Part shown: positions 36,501 to 48,500 of the stretch, in pieces
Layout: every line of letters starts with the position of its first letter
How positions within the stretch are numbered: position 1 is the stretch's first letter
Assembly: GCA_964017235.1 (NCBI GenBank)
Contig: OZ024932.1
Coordinates: 80,603,451-80,667,450, forward strand
Length of the DNA: 64,000 nucleotides
Reading direction: 5' to 3'
From: Sabellastarte sp. h YS-2021
Taxonomy: Eukaryota > Annelida > Polychaeta > Sabellida > Sabellidae
Position numbers and translations under genes: made by a program
The notes under the pieces: model-generated
What the model saw: only the letters and a program-made list of their open reading frames with translations
What the model was told of the DNA's origin: nothing
The model's database searches: none

Positions 36501-39500
36501 TTCAAAGCACTACCCTTCGGCATTGCGACGGCTCCACTCGAATTCACTCGTGTAGTCAAGGAGGTAAAGCTAATGCTTCAAAACAGGGGTATTCGCATCC
36601 ACCAGTATTTAGACGACTGGCTTTTGCGAGCTCCAACACAGCAGATTTGCATGGAGCAGTCAAAACAACTGGTAGAATTCGTGCAGGAACTAGGTTGGGT
36701 GATCAACTTCAAAAAATCAGAGTTGACACCAACTCAAAAATTCGATTTCCTGGGCTACAGGTTCGACTTGGTCAAGGGCGAGGTTTTGCCTACAGAAAAA
36801 AAATGGCAAATTTTGAAAAATGCCATAGAAGATCTGGACAACAGTGTCACAACAACTCCCAGGATCCTAATGTCTTTCATAGGGATCCTGGCAGCTCTAG
36901 AGAAGACAGTCCCAATGGGCAGGTTGCATATGAGACCCTTCCAATGGTACTTGAAAACCCATTGGAAGTATCCCCAATCATTGGACAAGATCATCCCATG
37001 CTCTCAAATTTTGAAAAAACATCTCATATGGTGGAAAGATCCAAAAAATGTTTTGACAGGGTCTCCCCTACATGCAGAGGAGCACAATCTCCTGTTGTTT
37101 ACAGATGCTTCGGTCAAGGGTTGGGGAGCACATTTGGGAGACCTGACAGTCAGTGGACTGTGGTCGGACAGAGAGACAAATTTGCATATAAACATTCTGG
37201 AACTAAAAGCAGTGTTTCTAGCAATAAGGTCTTTTCAAACCCATCTTTTGAACAAGAGAGTCTTGGTGGCCTCAGACAATTCAACAGTGGTGGCCTACCT
37301 CAACAAACAGGGGGGGACTCATTCACTAGAAATGTGTCTCATGTTATGGCGTCTCATGGCTTTTTGTCATCCCAGAGCAATTTTGCTGAGGGCTCGACAC
37401 ATACAGGGCTGTCTCAATGTGATAGCAGACAGCCTCTCACGCAGGGACAAGGTCATACAGACAGAATGGTCTCTTCATCCCAAAATTTTTCTAAGGATTT
37501 GCCAAATTTGGCACAAACCAATGATAGACTTGTTTGCCACCAGAATGAACAACAAGCTACCCCTATATGTGTCTCCAGTCCCAGATCCAAATGCAATGGC
37601 GGTAGATGCATTGAACATCTCTTGGGAGGCAATGGACGGTTATGTTTATTGTCCAATAGCTCTAATTCCCAAACTAGTCCAAAAGATGAGGTCTTATGCA
37701 TGTCAAATGATTGTAGTGGCCCCAGGGTGGCCAGGGATGAGTTGGTTTTGGGATCTCATAGACCTGTCCACAAAACCTCCACTGTTTCTTCCACATTGGG
37801 AGTGGCTTCTGAAGCAACCATTCAGTCAAAAATTCCATCAAAACCTTCCTTATCTCAATCTTCATGTTTGGCATCTGGACTCGAGACCAAATCACCTCAA
37901 AAATTCTCAAGCACAGTGGCAGAGAGAATTAAGGCACCTCAGAGAGTTTCATCCAGAAGGGTCTATGAATCAAGGTGGTCCATTTTTGAATCATGGGGTA
38001 AAGAGAAGCAGGTGGAATTCGAACAACCATCTATTTCCACAATAGCAGATTTTTTGATTCATTTATTCAATGAGAAAAATTTGAAACCCACTACCATTGC
38101 AGGTTATAGAACAGCTATAGCAGATCATTTGGGACCAGCAGGCAATGATATCAGTCACAGTTTTGAGCTTAATAGACTGATTGCGAGTTTTCATAGAGAT
38201 AGGCCAGTAAAAGATAGAGGCGTACCTTCTTGGGATTTATCTTTGGTCCTTCTGGCATTAACTAAGTCGCCTTTTGAACCTCTGAAGGATGCTCCTTTGA
38301 AATTACTAACCTTCAAAACAGTGTTCCTTATGACCTTGGCATCAGGCAGAAGGAGAGGTGAAGTACATGCTTGGACCTTCAAATCCCTGAAACATAAGGC
38401 TGGTTGGAAGGAGGTCACAGTGGCTCCTTCATCAGTGTTTCTGTCCAAGAACCAGTTGGCTTCGGATGGACCTAATGTGGTTCAACCAGTGGTCATTCCA
38501 GCTCTTAAACCAATTTTGGACTCATCTTTATCTCAGGACATGACTTTATGCCCAGTCAGGTCTTTAAGATACTATGTTGATAAGACAAAGGACATTAGGG
38601 ATGGAAAACACCTTTTGTTTGTTTCTTTCAAGAATGGTTTTTCAGGAGATATTCAAAGAGCGACTATATCATCCTGGATAAAGCAAACGGTCATTTTGGC
38701 TTATCAGGAATCTGACCTTGAAACTCAAAAATTATCTAGAGTCAAGGCGCATGATGTCCGCTCTATGGCGGCTTCATTGGCTTTCAAGGGTGGAGTCTCT
38801 CTTGATCAGATTTTAGGTGCATGTTTTTGGAAATCCCATACGACATTCACTAACTTCTATCTGAAGGATGTATCTTGGAAGTCAAAAGAGGGGGCAGAAT
38901 ATTCATTGGGTTCTGTGGTTTCTGCTCAACATATAGTTCATTTATAGTACGTATTTTAAATGAATTTACCTATATATGAATCATAAGTATTTTCAACTTG
39001 TCTTGTGTTCTGTTATCCAGTTTTATGCTTATTTTGATATATTTACAGGCCATCCAGGGAGGTGTTTGTAAATATTTCCTGTTGGTTCGTTGGAAGTTTA
39101 GAAGTTGATGTTATGAGTTGATTATTGTTGCAACCACCTTTTCAAGCAAGTTGATAACAGCCTTTGATATACAGAAAACTCAAACTGCACATAGGGCCAA
39201 GGATCCAAGGGCTATAGGTTAGTCTTACAAATATAACAGATTTACAAGTGTTATTTTGTCAAGTTAACTTTTTGTGTAACATAGCCTAATACTTTATCCT
39301 CACAAGGGTGCTTGCTAGTGATTCTTTGGCTTATTGTTTGGTTATTCCTACATTTGGTGTCAAAAATATTGAAAATCCCACCACCTGTATGGTTGTAATC
39401 AAGCACTAGTGAGGATAAGGTAAGGGTATTTTACGCAATAAAATGTAAAAATTTTATTGTAATTTAACTTTTTATAAGTTAAATACTTACCTTATCCTCA

Positions 39501-42500
39501 CTAGATTCGAATTCCCACCCATCCAACCCCACATTTTCAAGATTTTTGGTTTACAATACAACGTATTGACTCCCAAAATTAAAAGTGAGGCTAATAGGGG
39601 TTATTCCAGTGTAGGCGCATGCGCAGTCATGCGCATACGTACTGGTACCGACAAGGATATTCGTTTCAAAAACAATATTCTCGTCTGGTCGTCCATGTAC
39701 GCTCCCGCTAACACGTAAGCACTAGTGAGGATAAGGTAAGTATTTAACTTATAAAAAGTTAAATTACAATAAAATTTTTACAATTTGCATATTTTGTATC
39801 CGTTACCTCACATTTTATTGCAGAAAGATTTGTTTACATGACCCACACGTTACCTCCAGTTGGTTGTGTATTTAAATTCAAGTACCTAAAGTCTGGTGAT
39901 TTTTGTAAGAACACCCATCCCCAGCTTTTCTGTGCTTAAGAGCGTGGCACGAGTATATATTTACAATGCTGAATCTTTTTTTTTTTTTTTTTTTTTTTCG
40001 TTGCTTTTTTTGACAGATATGGACACAGAGGAATGTCTGTGTACAAAGAAAACCTCCAAATTCTCTTCTCCCGTTTTAAGACTGTCCTACCACCACAGTG
40101 CCTCACTATTTGGCACACGGCTATGCCCGTTGGCAAGAAGATTCAAACCAGGGGCTTTCTGTTGCCAGATATATCATTCTTGGAGAATATTCTCTCATTG
40201 CAGGTCAGAGAGGGAAACTACTATGCCTGTCAGGTAGAGTGGATTCTATTTGAACTGGAATCCCCATATTTAACAAATTGATCAAGTGCTCCAGATTCCA
40301 TTACATTTTTAAAGCCTTGTCCAGACTGCATCTTAAGAATTTTAAGTCGCAGGAAATACAATATTTACAGATATTGCTTATGATGGTGTATTACTAATAA
40401 ACAAACATGTGGGAGTGTACATCTAGGAATCCGCTGTTTCGAATTTTCACATTTTCTAATTTCATTTCTATTTTCTTATATTTTTTTCTTAGAAAGTAAG
40501 TTTTTGATGAAGATAAAGCCTTACTGATATTTTAGTACAGATATCATAGTACTCTTGTGTGAAATTGTCCACATCCATCTGTAATAACACTTACCCTGGC
40601 TAGAACAAAATTTGTTACGTTTCATACCACCACTGCATAAATTATCATCACTTTTCAGTGTTGCTCAGTACAGCCAACCCAGCCCACCCCCCCACAAAAA
40701 AAAAATCTTTACTGTCACAATTGTAAAACTTTTTCAAAATTTACACTAATTCCCTGTTAAAGTGCCATAATGTAATTTCCCATCAACTGTAATGTTGGTA
40801 CCTTTGACAGCTGAAGTATGATTACATGATGAAGCATTAATTTAATATGTTGAAAACTCACCACTCCTGCATTAAATGGCATGAGAATTATGAGAGCAAG
40901 TTACATACATGTTTACTGACAGCATTTAGGAGCAGTGCCTATGATAGTTAAAACTTTATTGTCACAAGGAAGGCTTTTACCTGACACTGTATAATTTTCC
41001 ATTCTCCTTAACATTTGGGATCACCCAAAATTATCTGTTTCAATTACTTGGTTTCACCAGCATTGATGGTGGCTGGCATATAGGGATCGCTTTTGTCCTC
41101 TCTCCTGTGGCATCGTTGTCTGTCATCACACTTTTGTTTCCAGACAGTATATAAAAAATGGCTTGCTGAATTAAATTCAGATTTTGCATGTAGATGTTGC
41201 TGGATATCAATATGTGCCCTATTTTAAGATGACTTTAGACTCCCACTAATAACACAATTAAATTGACTTTAATTTTTGCGATTTGTGGGCAATAGCTTAA
41301 AAATAGCTGCACAGATTCAAAACAGATTTGGTATATGGATGTAACTGGTCTTCAAGGTGTGGCCTATTTTAAGGTGACTTTAAACTCCTGGTGATAACAT
41401 AATTAAAATGAATTTAATTTTTTTAATTTCTGGAGAGTATATTCAAACCTGCATGACAGATTTAATTTGAATTTGGTTTGTTGGTGTATCTAGTCCTGAA
41501 GGTGTGCCCTATTATAAGGTGGCCTTAAACTCCCATATTAAAAAATGTATATACTGAACTCAAGATTTTCTATATTTCTGCAAAGTATACCAAAAATGGC
41601 AAGACATTTTTTATCTATATTTTGCAGGTGCATGTAACTGATGTTACAGTAATGCCCTACGAGTACATTGAGGCTACCTTAAACTCCCAGTCATATCATA
41701 ATTAAGCGTCCCGCAAGGGACGCTTGTTTGTGTATGGGAGAGCTTCAGGCTCCGCCGGCTCCGCATTTTGTTTTCCTTATAACTCTGTAACCGTTAGGCG
41801 GATTCTTTTCAAATTTAGCAGGTTTAGGCAGTAGCCTTGGGGAATTTTTTTGAATATGCTGCAGTGACATTTCAACCAATCAGAGAGGTCACATGACCAA
41901 AAATGTCTTTTTTCGATGGGGAAGCTTGTCCGGATGATAACTTGAAAGGAATTTTATCAATTCACCTGAAACTTGGCAAATACATTCATTCTATTAAAAT
42001 CTGGAAATCATTAGATTTTGGCATTGATTGGTCAAGAAATGGCCGAGTAATTAATGATTAATTAATCACTACGAATTTTCCAAATAAGGAAAACACAAAA
42101 ATGCTTATATCTCGAAAACCGTGCTAGATAGAGCGATTTCGACGAAACTTTTGACCCGCAGGGTATCTCTGCGGAGTAGTTTTCCCAATTTTCAAAAAAA
42201 TTTTGTCTCGCCCAAAATGGCCGCCATTTTGAATTTTCGAAATTTTCGCAAAAATTGCAAAACACAAAAATGCTTATATCTCAAAAACCGTGCTAGATAG
42301 AGCAATTTCGACAAAATTTTTGACCCGCAGGATATCTCTGCGGAGCACTTTTCCCAATTTTCAAAAAAATTTTGTCTCACCAAAAATGGCGGCCATTTTG
42401 AATTTTCGAAATTTTCGCAAAAATTGCAAAACACAAAAATGCTTATATCTCGAAAACCGTGCTAGATAGAGCGATTTCGACGAAATTTTTGACCCGCAGG

Positions 42501-45500
42501 GTATCTCTGCAGAGTAGTTATCCCAATTTTCAAAAAAATTTTGTCTCGCCAAAAATGGCGGCCATTTTGAATTTTCGAATTTTTCGCAAAAATTGCAAAA
42601 CATAAAAAATGCTTATATCTCGAAAACCCTGCAAGATAGAGCGATTTCGACGAAATTTTTGACCCACAGGGTATATCTGCAGAGTAGCCATGCCAATTTT
42701 CAAAAAAAATTTGTCTCGCCAAAAATGGCGGCCATTTTGAATTTTCGAATTTTTCGCAAAAATTGCAAAACATAAAAATGTTTATATCTCGAAAACCCTG
42801 CTAGATAGAGCAATTTCGACGAAATTTTTGACCCGCAGGGTATCTCTGCAGAGTAGCCATGCCAATTTTCAAACAAAAAATTTCTCGCAAAAAATGGCGG
42901 CCATTTTGAATTTTCGAATTTTTCGCAAAATTGCAAAACACAAAAATGCTTATATCTCGAAAACCGTGCTAGATAGAGCGATTTCGACGAAATTTTTGAC
43001 CCACAGGGTGTCTCTGCAGAGTAGCCATGCCAATTTTCAAAAAAAATTTTGTCTTGCCAAAAATGGCGGCCATTTTGAATTTTCGATTTTTTGCGCAAAA
43101 ATTGAAAAACACAAAAATGCTAATATTTCGAAAACCGTGCTACATAGAGCGATTTCGACGAAATTTTTTATCTTCAGGGTATCTCTGCAGAGCAGCTATC
43201 CCAAAGAGCTTTCACTTGGTGAAGTTTCAGACCCATAGCTAATTGCTCACCTACTCAAAAAGAGTAAATGCAAATTACCTCTAAAAGTATTGCAGATGCC
43301 CAATTTTTCTCAAATAACTCATTCACCTACTTTTGGAAGAGCTTTCACTTGGTAAAGTTTCAGACCCGTAGCTAATTACTCACCTACTCAAAATGAGTAA
43401 ATGCTAATTATCTCAAAAACTATTGCGGATACCCAATTTTTATGTCAGCTGACTTGTCAGTCAGCTGACATTATGTCGTCACTCTGCGGCGTGGGCGTAC
43501 GCGTCCGCGTGAACAACTTCTCCTCCAAAACTACAAGGCCTAGAGACGTGCTGTTTTTTTTAAAAGATACCTTATCTATCGAGGATGAAAAATTGTTCAA
43601 GGCATGCAAATCTGTCTGTTCGTCTGTTTGCTAGAGACATTACAAGGGGGGTACCCCCACCAAAAATGTGAAAATTTCAACACTTAATCACAATTTTCTC
43701 AGTGACTATTGCAGGGATTTCTCTCATATCTTGCATATATGTACTAGGCCAGAGGTAGATTCTCTTGTGTGAGTATGAGACCTGGATCTGTCTTCCTTTT
43801 TTTTTAATAAATTTTTTTAATAATTTTTAATGCATTAAAATTCATGAAATCATGCACAAAATCATTTATAACTTGAAAAGTGTTGCATTTAGAGCATTTT
43901 GTTAAAATATGTTATTCAGCTACTTTTTTCATAGCTACAATATGGTGAGTAAGTTGGGTGCCTGTCTCAATAGCTAAGTGAGTAATAGCTACTTTTGGGC
44001 TTTTCAGTAACTTCCATCATGAGGAAAATCACTTGTAACTTAAAAACTATTGCATTTAGAGAATTTCGTATAAATATGTTATTCAGCTACTTTTGGGTCA
44101 GCTATAACATAGTAAAATTTTAGACCTGTAGCTCATGGCATAGCTGAGTAATAGCTACTTTTAGGTTATCACTGTTGAGTAAATCGCTTGTAACTTCAAA
44201 ACTATTGCATTTAGAGAATTTCGTATAAATATGTTATTCAGCTACTTTGGGGTCAGCTATAACATAGTAAAATTTCAGACCTGTAGCTCATGGCATAGCT
44301 GAGTAATAGCTACTTTTAGGTTATCACTGTTGAGTAAATCGCTTATAACTTGGAAACTATTGCATTTACAGTATTTTGTTTCAATATGTTATTCACCTAT
44401 TTTGGGATCAGCTATAACATAGTGAAGTTTCAGATCTGTGGCTCATTGCATAGCTGAGTAATAGCTACTTTGAAGTTCTCACTATTGAGTAAATCACTTG
44501 TAACTTAAAACCTATTGCATTTAGAGAATTTCGTATAAATATGTTATTCAGCTACTTTTGGGCCAGCTATAACATAGTGAAATTTCAGATCTGTAGGTCA
44601 TGGCATAGCTGAGTAATAGCTACTTTAAAGTTCTCACTATTGAGTAAATCAGTTGTAATTGGAAAACTATTGCATTTAGAGTATTTCGTATAAATATGTT
44701 ATTCAGCTACTTTTGGGTCAGCTATAACATAGTAAAATTTCAGACCTGTAGCTCATGGCATAGCTGAGTAATAGCTACTTTTAGGTCATCACTATTGAGT
44801 AAATCAGTTGTAACTTGAAAACTATTGCATTTACAGTATTTTGCTTAAATATGTTGTTCACCTACTTTTGGGTCAGCTATAACATAGTAAAATTTCAGAC
44901 CTGTAGCTCATTGCATAGCTGAGTAATAGCTACTTTGAGGTTCTCACTATTGAGTAAATCAGTTGTAATTGCAAAACTATTGCATTTAGAGAATTTCGTA
45001 TAAATATGTTATTCAGCTACTTTTGGGCCAGCTATAACATAGTGAAATTTCAGATCTGTAGGTCATGGCACAGCTGAGTAATAGCTACTTTAAGTTCTCA
45101 CTATTGAGTAAATCAGTTGTAATTGGAAAACTATTGCATTTACAGAATTTCGTATGAATATGTTATTCAGCTACTTTTGGGTCAGCTATAACATAGTAAA
45201 ATTTCAGACCTGTAGCTCATGGCATAGCTGAGTAATAGCTACTTTTAGGTCATCACTATTGAGTAAATCAGTTGTAACTTCAAAACTATTGCATTTACAG
45301 TATTTTGCTTAAATATGTTGTTCACCTACTTTTGGGTCAGCTATAACATAGTAAAATTTCAGACCTGTAGCTCATTGCATAGCTGAGTAATAACTACTTT
45401 GAGGTTCTCACTATTGAGTAAATCAGTTGTAATTGCAAAACTATTGCATTTAGAGAATTTAGTATAAATATGTTATTCAGCTACTTTTGGGTCAGCTATA

Positions 45501-48500
45501 ACATAGTAAAATTTCAGACCTGTAGCTCATGGCATAGCTGAGTAATAGCTACTTTTAGGTCATCACTATTGAGTAAATCAGTTGTAACTTGAAAACTATT
45601 GCATGTACAGTATTTTGCTTAAATATGTTGTTCACCTACTTTTGGGTCAGCTATAACATAGTAAAATTTCAGACCTGTAGCTCATGGCATAGCTGAGTAA
45701 TAGCTACTTTGAGGTTATCACTGTTGAGTAAATCGCTTATAACTTGGAAATTATTGCATTTAGAGTATTTTGTTTCAATATGTTATTCACCTATTTTGGG
45801 GTCAGCTATAACATAGTGAAGTTCCAGACCTGTGACTCATTGCATAGCTGAGTAATAGCTACTTTGAAATTCTCAATGTTGAGCAAATCACTTATAATTT
45901 GAAAACTATTGTATTTAGAGAATTTAGTATAAATATGTTATTCAGCTACTTTTGGGTCAGCTATAACATAGTAAAATTTCAGACCTGTAGCTCATGGCAT
46001 AGCTGAGTAATAGCTACTTTTAGGTTATCACTGTTGAGTAAATCACTTATAACTTGGAAACTATTGCATTTAGAGTATTTTGTTGCAATATGTTATTCAC
46101 CTATTTTGGGGTCAGCTATAACATAGTGAAGTTCCAGACCTGTGGCTCATTGCATAGCTGAGTAATAGCTACTTTGAAGTTCTCACTGTTGAGTAAATCA
46201 GTTGTAATTGGAAAACTATTGCCTTTACAGAAATTTGTGCAAATATGTTATTCAGCTACTTTTGGGTCAGCTATAACATAGTGAAATTACAGACCTGTAG
46301 CTCATGGCACAACTGAGCAATAGCTATTCTCAGGCACTGACTGTTGAGTAAATCGGCTATAACTTGAAAAATATTGCATTTGGAGTATTTTGTTAAAATA
46401 TATTGTTCACCTACTTTTGGGTTAGCTATAACATAGTGAAATTACAGACCTGTAGCTCATGGCATAGCGGAGCAATAGCTATTTTCAGGTTCTCACTATT
46501 GAGTAAATCAGTTGTAACTTGAAAACTATTGCATTTACAGTATTTTGCTTAAATATGTTGTTCACCTACTTTTAGGTCAGCTATAACAGAGCAAAAATTC
46601 AGACATGTAGCTCATTGCATAGCTGAGTAATAGTTACTTTGAGGTTCTCACTCTTGAGTAAATCAGTAGTAACTTGAAAACTATTACATTTAGAGTATTT
46701 TGTTAAATATGTTATTCACAGACGTTTTGGTCAGCTATAACATAGTGAAATTGCAGACCTCTATGTCGTGGCATAGCTGAGCAATAGCTTCTTTCAGGTT
46801 CTCACTGTTGAGTAAATCATTGTATCCAACTTGTAGGAAATCATGGGCTGGGAATCTGTTAATATGGTCCGATTTGACCTTGGAACCCTCCTTCAAGGTC
46901 AAATGAGGATAGCCAAACATAAAAGTGCTTATAACTCGCTAATTATTGGTCCTAGAGGTTTGGAATGAAAACCAACCTATAGAAAATCATGAGCTGGGAA
47001 TTTTTTGGTGTGGTCGGATTTCACCTTGGACCCCTCCTTCAAGGTCAAATGAGGATAGCCAAACTTAAAAGTGCTTATAACTCGCTTATTATTGGTCCTA
47101 GAGGTTTGGAATGGAAAACCAACCTATAGAAAATCATGGGCTGGGAATCTTTTGGTGTGGTCAGATTTCACCTTAGACCCCTCCTTCCAGGTCAAACGAA
47201 GATAGCCAAACTTAAAGTGCTTATAACTCGCGTATTATTGGTCTTGGAGGTTTGGGATGGTAAACCAACATATAGGAAATCATGGGCTGGGATTCTTTTG
47301 GTGTGGTCAGATTTGACCTGGGACCCCTCCTTCAAGGTCAATTGAGGATAGCCAAACTTACAGTTGCTTAGAACTCGCTTATTATTGGTCCTACAGGTTT
47401 GGGATGGTAAACAAGCTACAGGAAATCATGGGCTGGGAATTTTTTTGTGTGGTCGGATTTGACCTTGGACCCCTCCGTCAAGGTCAAACAAGGATAGCCA
47501 AACTTAAAAAGTGCCTATGACTCACTTATTATTGGTCCGAGAGGTTTGGGATGGTAAACCATCCTAAATTCTTTGGCTGGGAATCTTTTGGTATGGTCAG
47601 ATTTGACCTTTGGACCCCTTCTTCATGGTCAAACGAGGATATTGCATTTATAGTATTTCTTTAAATATTTTTAACCTACTTTTTGCACTTAAACAATTAC
47701 CTTGTTACTTTATTTCATAATACCATTTGCAGGGCACAACTTTTTTGTCCTTTTCTTCTGTCAGCTTCGGAATATCTTTCGAACATGCTGTTCAGTTACC
47801 ATTTACTGTATTTCTGTACAGCCCTTTCCCTGATAATTATGCTTTCCTCTCATTATCACCATCATAAATCAAAAACATTCAGTCAGCTGACACAGTGCCC
47901 GTTCACGGGCACTCTCCTCTTGTTATCAAATAACTCATTCATGTACTTTTGGGAGAGCTTTCACATGGTGAAGTTTCAGACCCGTAGATGATTACTCACC
48001 TACTCAAAATGAGTAAATGCAAATTATCTCTTAAAAGTATTGCAGATAGCCAATTTTTCTCAAATAACTCATTCACCTACTTTTGGAAGAGCTTTCACAT
48101 GGTGAAGTTTCAGACCCATAGCTAATTACTCACCTACTCAAAATGAGTAAATGCGAATTATCTCTAAAAGTATTGCAGATAGCCAATTTTGGGAGAGCTT
48201 TCACATGGTGAAGTTTCAGACCCATAGCTAATTATTTACCTACTCAAAATGAGTAAATGCCAATTATCTGTAAAAGTATTGCGGATACCCAATTTTTATC
48301 AAATAACTCATTCATCTACTTGTGGGAGAGCTTTCACATGGTGAAGTTTCAGACCCATAGCTAATTACTCACCTACTCAAAATGAGTAAATGCGAATTAT
48401 CTCTAAAAGTATTGCAGATAGCCAATTTTTCTCAAATAAATCATTCACCTACTTTTGGGAGAGCTTTCACTTGGTGAAGTTTCAGACCCATAGCTAATTA

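Larger units (their letters stand above)
34128..39782 (+). mobile_element. Full-length DIRS-like tyrosine-recombinase retrotransposon
   Basis: Three overlapping ORFs (gag-like, RT-RNase H-methyltransferase, tyrosine recombinase) lie between inverted terminal repeats, with an internal complementary region (39401-39504) that is the reverse complement of both outer ends joined. Comparing the internal region with each end puts the element boundaries at 34128-34129 and 39781-39782, where both ends share CA. No longer target duplication is present, as expected for integration by a tyrosine recombinase from a circular intermediate. The 165-bp terminal repeats are identical by eye and all frames are open, so insertion is recent. 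It lies in sense orientation in intron 4, enlarging an intron of ~0.7 kb to 6.4 kb. Confidence 0.93.

Noticed and set aside
34149..39740. LTR retrotransposon
   Set aside because: Terminal repeats are inverted, there is no integrase or aspartic protease, and a tyrosine recombinase and internal complementary region are present.
40201..40206. Upstream GT donor in exon 5
   Set aside because: Using CAG|GTCAGAG would remove the conserved GNYY segment; the donor at 40234 keeps it and gives the right phase.
39896..40237. 113-residue ORF overlapping exon 5
   Set aside because: Reads the poly-T tract and exon 5 in the wrong frame; the PC-esterase frame is supported by splice phases and motifs.
42062..43238. 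Many overlapping 60-136-residue ORFs on both strands
   Set aside because: They follow the 169-bp satellite period, exist in several frames at once and lack domains; satellite readthrough.
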